From: Echinometra lucunter
Lineage: Eukaryota > Echinodermata > Echinoidea > Camarodonta > Echinometridae
Direction: 5' to 3'
Assembly: GCA_029962745.1 (NCBI GenBank)
Contig: JAPZVO010000022.1
Location: forward strand, 1,050,423 to 1,114,422
DNA: 64,000 bases
Shown in pieces: positions 22,201-35,100 of this stretch. Each line of letters begins with the position of its first letter. The first letter of the stretch is position 1. The notes below the pieces were generated by a model, which saw only the letters and a program-made list of their open reading frames with translations, was not told the DNA's origin and searched no databases. A program made the position numbers and the translations under genes.

Positions 22201-25200
22201 AAAGAATGATAGTGTTAATGTGTGTATTCAGTTTTTGTTTTTAAGTAGTATAAAGTCTACGCTTTGTATGTAAAAGAGTTTGGTATGGATAAAGATCGCT
22301 CGAATGATATGTTAAATAGTTGAATTAAGGAGAACTTACCGATTTGTTTTCTTCATATTTTGGGAACTGAGGAAACATAGATTTGGTATCATATTTCCCT
22401 TCCAAATATCACGATATTTAATTGTAAGTGAAATGATGGAAAATCAAATAAATGGCTGGCCATCCCATAGAGTGTAGAGATTTGGTCATTTTCAGAATAC
22501 TGTAATGAAGGCTCTTGTGAGGTTACGGTTGCAAGCGGTCTATGGTTGAACAGACATACTGAGTGCTAAGTAATAGACATGGCATTGTTTACATTGCTCT
22601 ATTGCACAGGTATAGCACTGTAGTATTTTGCCAAGTCATGTGGATATAGACCCTTTCATTCTGTATTGATTTCTGTGTATTGCCAAGCATAGTATTGCAT
22701 AATTCCTTTATGTATATTCGCAAGCTTTTCTAGTGTTCTGTTTATAGCCTGCAGTTCCTCCATATTCATTTTGGTGGAAGGGCAGTAAAAGGTTCAAGGG
22801 GATGCTTTGATGCTTTTTGTTGGCTTCATTCCTAGTGCCTTCTCTGCTTACTGAAGCACTTCTGTTCTATTTCTAATTTGAGCATTTGCAAGCAGCTTAT
22901 AGATGAATGTCAGTACAATGATTCTCCCAATTTCTTGAAATATGTATTAAAAATATTTGGATCTTGAAAGGATTGTAGCAAGTTACAAAATCTGCATACT
23001 TCCATGATATTTTACTACATGTACAGTGTATAGAGAAAATTACAAAGTGTAAAGTTATACCAAATAAGGCAAATAGGTTTCAGGAATAGACTTTAACTTT
23101 CTTTGTTGTGTGATTGTACCCATGATTTGCATGTATTACCTACATGTACATGTAATCAATATGAGCAACCAAATGTGAAGCCATAGTAATTTGCATAGTA
23201 GGGTATTGTCTGTAGTATGCAATCCTTGAAAATTCTTTTCAAACACCCCTTCTGCCTAGGGTCTGCATCACTGCTCTGGGAGATAATCCTGTGCGTAAAT
23301 ATCAAGGGGAAGAGCTTGTGTACATAGGGGTTGGCATTGTTTGACAGAAATCTACATAAAACTCACCTTTGTCTTGTTCACAAATTGTGGAGTCATTGTT
23401 TAAGTTCCTACTTGTTTTGGTTTTCTCGTTTCCAGTGACAAGGTGACTTGACAATTGCATGGAGCATTTTTCATACATGTATGACCTCCCCATAACCCCA
23501 TCACACATGTACATCTGTGTGAAGATTGCATAATTTTGACAAGCTTACTGCAATGCAATATTACTGTAGTATATACTGCATACAGTGCTTCATGATATAC
23601 ATGTACATCGATAAATCTCACCTTTTCCTTTCCCAAAGAACTGCATCGTTCTATCCGCCCTCTCCCATCCCTTGCCCAGATTCCAGCATTAATTCATTGT
23701 ATTTCCTTTCCTTTCAGTTTACCCTCTCCTGTTTTTCTCTTTTCTTCTCTTCTAACTTTCTGGTATCCAGAACTTCTGTCCATGTGGTTGCTTTTGTCTT
23801 GTCTTTGTATGATGAAGTACATTGTATGATTGACCTCTCATGGACTCTCCATTCCTTTCGGACTAGGCTTGCCACCTCTGGGTTTGGCATATATCGACCC
23901 CCAAATTTTAAGTCTGAACCTTTTCCCAAATTGGGGGCCTATACATAACAATCCTCAGAATTTCAAGATGCACCCTTTGTGGAAAGAAAAAAAGGTACTT
24001 GTACGTGGAGCTCTGGGGAGCGTGTCATGAAGTGTTGTTGGTGATTTTACTGACAACTATTACAAGCTACTGAAATCCTTGCATGTGATTGGCTGAGAGC
24101 AAATTTGTCAGTAAAAATCACTGACAAGAACACTTCATGTAACGCTTCCCTGGTTATGATTATGTGTTGTAATATTTATGGTATTCATGTGGTATTCGGT
24201 TGATTAAGTAAAGATCATGTACTGTAGCTGAAACATTTTTTTCTCTCTCTTTCTCCTTTTCCAGACAAAATCTGTGATCAAGTCAGCGATGCTGTCCTGG
24301 ATGCCCATCTTGCTGTTGACCCCAATGCAAAGGTTGCCTGTGGTAAGTTCTTTGACCTTGTTAGGTTCTGTTGACCAAAACCCTGAATATGTTGATCAAG
24401 GGTTATTGGTGCAAAGGCTAAGGTGTAAAGGCAAAATAAACCACTCTCAAATTTACTTTTAAAAAAGCATCCAATCAGAATTACTGTAAATGGCTCGATT
24501 ATCTTGTTAAGGTTCATATATGATGGAAATGATTCCCATACAGTCAAGTTTATTTTTCACGCTCTGTGTGAAATAGAAAGAAGAACAAGTTGATTGCTTG
24601 ATATTTTTATCGGAAACTGATTGGAACGAAGGACAAGTTTTGCACAGTCATTAAGCATTGACTAATGAAACTTTTCAGTGTAACCCACTGTCAGGAAAGG
24701 GTAAGCAACATCAGTCAAGAATTTGCTAGTCTTTATGACATCATGCAACTTGACTTGTAGGTCTAGTTGACTGAATGTTGCTTTGTTTTAAAACAATGTG
24801 TAAGAATGAGACGTCATTTTTGCAGAGTCATGACGCAAAGAATGACTAACGCAACTGTTTTTTACAATTCCTTTCCTTTTGAAGGTAAACAATATAATCA
24901 AGAATTTGTTGATTTTATGTGATGTCGTACAAGCATATGCTCTGACTCGTAGACCTACCTGTACTCGATTGCATGTTGCTTTGAACAATTGAAATCGTCT
25001 GCCCAAGAATAATGCACAGTGTTTGTCAAGTCCTGAGCCTGAGTCGAGCAAAGTGACTAGTTGATGCAAATTTTTTTTCTTAAAAATTTTGTGAGGATAA
25101 AAAAGATTGGTTGAGAAAGATTAAATCTTTTAGACCAGTGCTTCTCAACCGATGGTCCATGGCCCACTGGTGGGCCGCGAAGCTGTTTTGAAAAAAATCT

Positions 25201-26131
25201 TGAATTCAGCATTACTATTAATATCAAATTGAATCGAATTTATTAAACACATTAAAATAACATCAACAGTTGTAGAATATTGTCAGTGCAATGTAGTAAA
25301 AAATTTCAAAGATTTCTGTCCATTTGGGGTGGGGGTATTATATCCATTTTTCATTTATTACAACTATATACTGTACATTGGATTTTGTAATGTAATGTAG
25401 GTAATGTAGTGGTCCAGATAATTACCACACAATTCGTTCCCTATTTTCTTTTGTCATGTTTTATCCCATTTATTCTCATTAAAATTTTGTGAGGTGGGCC
25501 TCAAAATATTTCTGAGAATGAAGGTGGGCCTCGAAAAAATGTTAATAGCCAAAGTGGGCCTCGAGGTAAAAAAGGTTCAGAAGCACTGTTTTAGACAACC
25601 CTGACCACACAAATGTGGTACTTTAATTATAAAAATAGCTGTGTCATTTCCTGTTTTAAAGGGGAAAACTCTAACAAAATTCTCTTTCCTTTTACAGTGA
25701 AATTAAGTACTCTATTAACAAGTACAAATCAATGTCTCTGGATACATATTGGTTGTGAATAATTTCAGTGTCAAGCCATCCCTCAGGCTGTCTGGATATT
25801 TATTTATTTTTATAATCAATATTTGGATAGACCATATGGGGGCCAGATGTTTCCATGCAGAGGGTTTCATCATCTTTGGATCATATTTTGTGATGAATGA
25901 AAGAAAGAGAGTTTTAATGATGATGCAATGTCTGATGCGTCTGACCGATTTGAACTAGGACCGCACAAGGACAACGTTGTGTATCATAAACCATCTGGTT
26001 AATGATTGCTTTAGCACTGAATACAGTTAGTAAATAAATAAGGTGAGGAAGAGAAAGTTTGTTAGAAAAAAAATAACTGCAAGTTTAATCATTTAAATGA
26101 ATATCGCAAAAACTTAAATGAGAGGCAGGTG

Positions 26132-26172
<41 letters not shown>

Positions 26173-29100
26173 GGGAGACACAAAGAATGGGCGGGGGGGG
26201 GGGGGGGGGAGGTGGAGAATTAATAATGTTGAAGGAAAAAGTGAAGGGGAGAGATACAAAGATATAGCTTGCACTTAAGCTCTGATCTTTTCCTGGATAA
26301 TGAAATGGCAAACATTAGTACCCTTTATTGGAGTAACTGTTGTGTTAATGTTGCCATTAATATCATTTTTTTTAAGTCAGTAAAGAGAAGTACCACATGC
26401 ACAGTTGGTGTATTCATTGCTTAGGTTGAATAGGATCTCTTTCTTCATTTAGTAGGATTTATGAATTTTGATAGTGTATATTAATATGAAAATCCCATTC
26501 TTATGATGCGGTAAAGGAAACACTCCATTAAACCTTGAATGATCCCTTGTGAAATTTACTCATAGTGCATTTTAGTGATGGACTGTGAAGGGGAAGGGTG
26601 ATGAACACATTTTTATCCAAATTTGGACAATTTACAATTACATTTGCTCTTAGTTGGTTTGAGTGTTGAGCTTTGGAAAAGAGCTTTAGTCAGAATGAGG
26701 GTGACTAATGAGAGCAAGACTAAGGGATCCTAAGTGGTGTCTGTACGTCAGTCGTCCGTTCGAAACGCTTTTGAAACTTGAATAACTTTCCGACCATTTG
26801 CCTCTTTGTAACCAAACTTGGATGGTAGATGCCTTACAGGGACCTCAATGTTATTTGTGGGTCAAAATGAAATGTCACCTTTTGTAGGTCAAATTTTAAA
26901 ATTTATGTGCATGTTTCTACTGTGGTTGATAACTTCACAACTATTAGCCCGAGGCTATTTGCATACAAGCTAGTGCTGTAACATCACGGTTATTTTCAAT
27001 TCTGTTTAACGGGGAGTCAAAACCGAACGGTTTTCGGATAAACGAAAACATCACACCTTTGCCAAAGTTGCCGACTATTGAAAGTAGTGCTGTCAGCCGG
27101 TCTGGGATCAGGATTAAATCCCGGCGGCCTCAGGCCCCAAGACGGTTCCAGTATCAGTCGATTGAGACCGTATCCCGGCAGAAAAGATAAATAAACAACT
27201 TATTTATTTAGGTTGTAAACTTTAGTAATTGTACTCACAAAATACCGTGCGAGAGAGCTCATGTATAAATCTATTTGGCTTTCACTGCGATTGTATTGCG
27301 CAATAATTCGCTGCGCCGTATTCGTGTTCGTTTTCTACACATAGCTGAAGACACCAGCGAACGTACATGGTGTAACGGTCAACGAACGTTTTTCTTGTGC
27401 TGTGGTAACGGCACTACGAAATTGTTGCTTATTTCAGTTGTCAGTGAAAAGTTGCAAAGATGAAATCCCATAGACTAGTACAGCATTTTCTCTCGCGGAA
27501 CTATTCTTTTATACATGCTGAAGGTATCGATCATTTTTAATTCTCAATTTAAAGAGTATGTACTTTTGCTGCACATCGAAAGTACATGTACCGATAGGAC
27601 ATATCAATGATTAATGAGGCGATCTCTACGGGCGATTCCCGATCTTCAAATTGGCTACGAAAGCTCTGCTCATGGTACTTTTTGCGGAATGCACATATTT
27701 TCGTGTTGGAATTGGAGGGCGATCACGAGCCAGTAAACAAGTGCGTGTTACGTTACTTACATCCGAGTGTATCGCTTGTGCAGGGGCAATGAGAGGCGCG
27801 CTAGTACGGAGGTGCTGCATCACCCCCGTGCGCGCCATGACGTACGAGTGACGTGAGGGACCAATCTTTCGGTGAGCTTATCAATGGTTAGCTGACGTAG
27901 TTTAAGAACTTTGCGTTAAGAAAGATCACTAGTAAAGACACAGATCGTAAGTCTTGGAGTTGATTTATGATGACAATTAAGTCAGAAAAACTTGAAATAT
28001 TACAAGTAGCTACACAAACAATATGTAATCCCTGGCTGACAGTAAATCTCCGTTTATCCGAAACCGTCGAATTGAAAACGGTTAGTGGCATGGGCGGTCG
28101 TTTACCGGACGGATAAACGTTTGACTACAGCACTAATACAAACATTGCTTGGTATTTCACTAATAATCAGAATGTAATTTACTAGATGATTGTGTGCAAA
28201 TAGAGCGAGACACACTGTGGCTATTGCCTTGTTCGTCTTTGGCAATTCTTTAGTTGAAGCTTCAATTTGAAAAACATGAAATCAATATCATCTTCCATAC
28301 CAACCATTATTGGTATGCATGACTGACTTGATTGCAGACAGTGATTATTGTAATTACATGTAGCTTTTTGATTCGCAACATGATACATGTATCTCCATTG
28401 AGCTGTGAAGCCTTTGTGTACATGTAGCCTTGTTGACTTAGTGTGGCTTGTATTATGTATAAACATGTTTTATTTGATAAATCTGAAAGAAGTTTAATAT
28501 TTGATATGAAATCAAGGAGCTGCAAAAACTGAAGTCTCAACTGGCAAGTGGCAACATATTAATTCAAGCAAATGTATCGCATGTATCATGCCAGAGTTTT
28601 GCTCTAAAGACGGTAAGCACTATACGGTTAGCATTTAGCAACAAAGTGCTGATTTTGGAAATGTTTTATCGGTTGTACTTTGGGTATTCCAAGGACAGTT
28701 GCTCCTGCATCAGTATTTTATGCTAACCCAATTCTTAACTTCAAAATTGGACAAAACATAATACACCCTTGACCCCTTACCCTAAGGCAGGGCTGGACAC
28801 TTATAGGTGCTCGAGACCCATGCCCCTCCCCCCTTCCCAGTTAGGTCCAGACCCCAAAATTGAACAAAATTAATGCTGGGTTCAGTACATGGAGAGCCCA
28901 GATTTGAATCTGGACCCCCTGCTAGAAAAGGTCTTGGTTGCATATGACTGTTCATGATAACAATTTTTTTCATCAGAGGTATTCCCTGGAGCTCTCCTGT
29001 TCACAGACATGAGCATACTCTCATGCACACACATCTTTTGTGTGCTTCCGACAGTTAAAATCTCATATTATCGTGTATATTAGTTGTGAATTAGGCCTAT

Positions 29101-32100
29101 CCTTTCTTTAAACTCGATTGCAACCCTGACCCTTATCCTTTATCTTTAATGGAAAACAAGCCCAGCTCTCACCTGGACAGAGCATATGTCTGAGCTCTTT
29201 TTATTTTCTGTCGGTTTTTATTGTTGTTGTTTTTCCATTTTTTTTTTTCCTTTTTGTCCAGGATGTGCCCAAAAACTGAATCATTGTTTCATCTAGTATT
29301 AAGCATCAATAGTTAATTTGAGAATTTTTTTTTTTTGAATGATCATTTTTTAGTTTTATGCATTTGGTATGAAAATATTCTGATTTTTATATTTTTTTGT
29401 TTTGTTTTGTTTTGTTTTGTTTGTTCTTTTCTGTAGAATGTGCCTCAAAGACCGGTATGATCATGGTGTTTGGTGAAGTGACGTCCAACGCCCATGTAGA
29501 TTACCAGACCTGCGTCAGGGATGCCATCAAAGCTATAGGATACGATGATTCATCTCAGGGTGAGACGGGACAAACAGAAAGTTTTACAGTTGTGCTGTTC
29601 AAAACTTGTCACAAATTTAGCATGTGTTTATGAATCATAAAATGAAATTGTAAGGGCTCCCAGGATATCAAGCTTCTGCTTACCCTGGAGTCCTGTATTT
29701 CTGTTGGAAATAAGTTCTGCGATCATATAAAATTGTATACCGTGTACTTGTATTTCTGTTCAGAACTGAATGAATTTTTTTATAAATCTTTTTTTAAGAA
29801 TTATTCAGAACTAAATAAAATGAATGAATGAATGAAAATGTCAAAATGTGATGAGGTGTCAAAATCGGAATGAATTACAACATGGCATATTTGCAGCTCA
29901 GATAATTTTATTTTGTTGCTAAAGCAATGGAAACAGTATCTAACTAAAAAGTGTGCTTCTTTCTAGTTTGCTGCAGAAGGCCACAAAAAATTTACAAGTA
30001 CAAAGAGAAGATATTGAAATTATTTGGTAGAGGTCATTGGTCAAAGGTTTTAATGGAAAACTGGTTTCTGAAATCAGTGTTTGGGCAGACGGACCATGGT
30101 TTCTTGACAGTGTATATCAGCTGAAACTGATGTCTCTAAATATACCTTTGGCATTGTGAATTTACGAATTCTCTTATGTGTAAGCCATTATTCTCCAACC
30201 TCCTCTTTCTTATATTGATATGTTAATGAAATAATCTTTCTTTCTTTCTTTCACTTCTAGGGTTTGACTATGATACTTGCAATGTTCTAGTAGCCATTGA
30301 GCAGCAGGCTCAAGAGATTGCAAACACAGTTCATGTAGGAAAGGCTGAAGATGATATAGGTGCAGGAGATCAGGTAATACTTCTTCTCCGTTTTATCCCC
30401 TGAAGCATGTTTCTTGAGGGTAAAGGTTTCTTGAGGACTGATTCCATAAAAAGGTTGGGGTATATTGGGGCTCTCTCAGAAAGAAGAGAGAGGGGATGAA
30501 ACCAGCCAACACCCCCTTCAGATCATGACCATGGATTGACTGAAATTTTGAAATTTGGCTATAGTTGGGGTATATTACAGCTACAACAAATCATCCCATA
30601 TAGTTTTCTGTATCTCAAACTGTTAAGGAATAACTGCTAATGAGTTATTCAAATAGAGTTTACAAAAATCGTGCATAATGTACAAACTGTCCATTTGGCA
30701 GCACACGGTGTAGGGATTGGTCACTGGTTTGGTTTAATATAAATTCAGTATCAAAGAATTCTTGAGGCTTTTAAGTCATGAATGTTACTAAAATGGCCCC
30801 CAGGTTAACATCTTGAAGTAATTTTTGTCGTAATAGTTTTCTATTTGCCATTGGTAATCATGACCTGTCACAACATCTTTCTGCAGGGCTTAATGTTTGG
30901 TTATGCGTCTGATGAGACAGAGGAATGCATGCCTTTAACAGTAGTCCTGGCACATGCTCTGACACGAAAGATGGCTGAAATCAGGCACGCAGGAGACAGG
31001 AGGCTGCGTCCTGACTGCAAGTCACAGGTACTACATATGTACCAGTTGGTATCAAATATGGTGGTGATTGTTGGTGATGGTGAATTTTATAATCATTATG
31101 GTAATGGTGGTGAGGACAATATTGATGCTGGTGTCAGTAGAGATGGTAGTTATGGTGGAAATGACAATAATGAGGAAGATGATGATGGTAATGGTGATGA
31201 TCGAGGAGGATTGTTACTAATATGATGATGATGATAATGACGATGCTGATGATGATGATGATGACGACGATGATGATGATGATTTTGATGATGATTTTGA
31301 TGATGATGTTGAGGAGGAGGAGGATAATGGAGAAGGATGATGATGATTGATGATGCTGGTGCTGCTGCTGATGGTGATATGGTATTGAACGTCAAGATGA
31401 CAGTAATGATGACAGTGATGAGGATGAGAGGGATGGTGATTTTGGCAATTTTGGCAATGAGGATCGTTATGGATGATTTATGATGATGATTACATATTGC
31501 TCTTCTCTTCAGGTTACCGTTGAGTACAAGATGGACAGAGGAGCCTGCGTACCCCTGCGCGTCCACACCATTGTCATTTCCACCCAGCACTCGCCAGACA
31601 TCACCCTACCCGATCTCCAAAAGCTTCTCAGGGAGGAGGTCATTGAGAAGGTCATCCCCAAGAAGTTCCTGGATGAGAACACTGTCTACCATCTCAATCC
31701 TTCAGGCTCTTTCATCATCGGAGGACCCAAGGGAGATGCTGGTCTAACTGGTAGGAAGATCATCGTCGATACCTATGGAGGATGGGGCGCCCACGGAGGT
31801 GGTGCTTTCTCTGGAAAAGACTTCTCCAAGGTGGACAGGTCTGCTGCCTACGCTGCTCGCTGGGTGGCCAAGTCGTTGGTCAAGGCTGGACTCTGCAAGC
31901 GTGTCCTAGTTCAGGTTGGTATTGCATTTGAAGATCTGTGGGGGGGGGGGGGGGAGCTTGGTACCAAAAGGGGTTTGCTTATGGGTCCCCACAATTTGAA
32001 CTGGAACCTTGCCTCTCAAAAAGCAAAGAGCTCTTTTCATGCAGTCAGGGATGCCACTTTTCAGACAAAAGTAGGAATTCCTACTTTAGCAATATATTTT

Positions 32101-35100
32101 TTTTTCCATAGAAAACGCCTTTTTTGTGTACAAAAGGGCTCTATTTAGATGATTTTCATACTTTTTTTATGAATTCAAAATGGCATCATTGTGCAGTGTA
32201 CCTAGGCATCCTTATGTAGATGCTGACAATCCCGTCAAACCAGAAGAATTGTTGCATCCTGCTTGGAACCCATTCAAAACAGTGAGAAGCAATGCATATC
32301 AAATTTCTTGCTCGAGAATGTAAGTGTTGTGCTGGTTTTCATCCTTTTCGCTCTCTGTTTCCTATAGGTTTCATACTCCATCGGTATCTCAGAGCCCCTC
32401 TCCATCTCTGTTTTCCACTACGGCACATCAGAGTACTCAGAGAAGGAACTCTTGCGTGTAGTCAAGGCCAACTTTGACCTCCGGCCGGGTGCCATTGTCA
32501 AGTAAGTTCTCATACTTTCATGTTGGAAAGAGTTTTTGACATTGAAGTCAATATTAGAAATCAAAAACGGGAACTTACTGCAGAGGGCTGCCCGAGTGCA
32601 TATTACTTGACGTTGACATGTTACATGTCAAGTCCCATCCACAGTCTGATGATTCAGAATTGGCTTCTAGTTTTATATTTTCTTAATGAATACCGGGAGA
32701 TTTCCATGTATTTATGATCTCTGATGGGCCATTCTCTGGAAAGTGAAATTTTGGTCATACACGTGACCCATCTAATTTTGCCTTATTGCTCGAAAATTAA
32801 TATGTTTTAATTCTTTTTTTTTCAACCAGTTTCTTACATGAAAAAGGCTCCCCTTTTTTTATAAGAATGAATAATTTCTCAACAATGTGCTTATAGAGGC
32901 ATTTAAAAATGCCCCCTTTTTGAGTAGTCACACACATGACCGACCCAATTTTCACCTCTGAAAGAACAGAATGTTCATTCATTGATGGAAAATTGCTTTA
33001 AAACTGTTTGGAGCAATCCCCATCATGCAGTAATGAAAATTGGAAACTTAAACTCCCAGAGAAATGCGAGAAAAATAGGTTTGAATACCAATAAGTAAGA
33101 CCCCATCAGGCCTCGAATTTCATAAAATTTGGGTCACGGCCACTTTTTTTGGAGGGCACATATCCTCTCAAAGGGGCACATATCCACTCAGAGGGGCACC
33201 AAGGCCAAAATGGGACCTGACCAACTCGTGCCACGGCACAATGCATAAACGCGCGTTTACGCTTTGTCCACCATAGTTCATTTATGTTTCTCACTTATAA
33301 TTACATATGGTGGCAGTATTTTAGGGGTTGAAGTGTAGCTAGAATTGATTTTAAGGGGGGGGGGTAGTAGTGAGCATGCAAGGTGTGCAAATTAAATATT
33401 GAACATACAAAGTGTACTCCTAGGGGGAAGGGTGCAGGGAGGGGGGAGTTTCCCCCCTCCCGCGCGAAGCGCGGAAGCTCTGAAGTTTCTTTTTCATTCC
33501 TTGTCTGCTCCTGCTCTTCCTACGTTCTCTTACCCTTTTGTCTTCCCTCTGATGCTTTTTTTTTTCTTTCAGGGGTGTGAGTGACCACAAATAAACAAAG
33601 CTGAAATCACAAAAGCTCCTATACTTTTGTACAGAGGAAGTGCACAAAAAGCTGACATTAAGTTGAAAATTAAAAAAAAACAAAAAAAAACTGAACTCTC
33701 ACACCCCTATTGTTTCTTTTTGCCTTTTTTTTTGTGGTGAGAGTGCCCTCTGGCTATATGGATGAATCAAGTAATTCCATTTGAAATTATTATCATTAAT
33801 TCATGTGGATGAAGCTTAAAATGAGAAATGAGAGTGGACAGAATCCTAGATCATCATTAAGCATTATCACTTGATGAATTTTAATTGGGGTGTTCATTTC
33901 TTTCCTTCTCATCCCTTCTCCCCTTCCTTTCTCAATAAAAATTTGTTACTGTTACAGAATAAGCTGGTGAATGTGTGTATTGCTTTGTGGAGTGAATGCA
34001 AGAAAGCAAAACTAAATTAAAAATGGCCCCAGGCTCAGAGACAGCACAGAAGAGAAAATGTCCCCTTCTATTATTTATTGGATTGTTGTTAATGTCATCA
34101 CATAATCTTAATCAAATGAATGTCCAGAAAATAATATTAGCATCTCATGTAAACCAAGCAAAAAAAAAATGGTTTACATGTTTAATTGAGTACACACTCA
34201 GTGCAAGTAGGCCTAAGTAAATTTACATCACTTCCTATACCCTAAGCCAAAACAAAGTAATTTTAAAACGCAGAACTTCACAGAATTAAAGTTTCATCTT
34301 TTGGGGTTCTAATTTTTTTTTCTAGATGTCACATATCTTCACAAAAATATGTTAAAAGTAATTATTTAATCAAATATCAACCCTACAATGCCCTAAAAGC
34401 TGAAAAAATAAACTATTACCACGACTGAAAAATCTTGAAATCAGCGGCCCAATGAGGCAGTTTCTGCAGGATAACTCCCCCAGAGCTCGGGGAGCAATTA
34501 ACTCTGAAGGAAGGCCTGCAGCCCAAAGCAGCTGACTAAAAACATCGGCGGCGCGCGCTTCTTAAAATAGTAGATGATGTTCAGATATACTCAAGATAAG
34601 TTTGACCGACATTTTGACAAATAAAATCCACACACTATATAAAAATTTTATTAAAATATCGGCACTTAAGACCAAAAATAACCTTGATAATCAGGAGTCA
34701 GGGCAGGAACCGCCAGGTCATTCACTACTTGCACTTACAGTTACACATACACATACACTACACTACACTGCACTGGTACATCATTTAACATGTGTGGGAC
34801 TGAGCAGTTACTGATATCATGACGACATCGATATCGCAAACTTCTATTAAGGGTGCCTCCTGTTCTTGAAAAAGGGTTCATTTTGTGTTAATTTTCAATA
34901 TTTTGTCACAAAATAAAAAGGAAAAGTCTGGGTTTTATTTTTTTTTAATGTAGTATGAGTTTCTTAGATTGGAGGGCATCAAGGCCACTCAGAAAATTTT
35001 GTGGCCGTGAACCTTCTGATTTTGAGAAGGGCATCACGGCCAGTGGGTGGGGCATACCGGCAAATTGCCGATGGCCGGTGGGTATTTCGAGCCCTGCCCC

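Noticed and set aside
31060..31590. 126- and 146-codon open frames extending MAT exon 5 or opposite exon 6
   Set aside because: Read-through into the GAT-rich intron and its antisense. Splice sites at 31027 and 31513 restore the conserved MAT sequence.
33383..33683. Open frames around CGCGAAGCGCG at 33.4 kb
   Set aside because: Lie in MAT intron 7 in repeat debris and simple sequence; no family match by eye.
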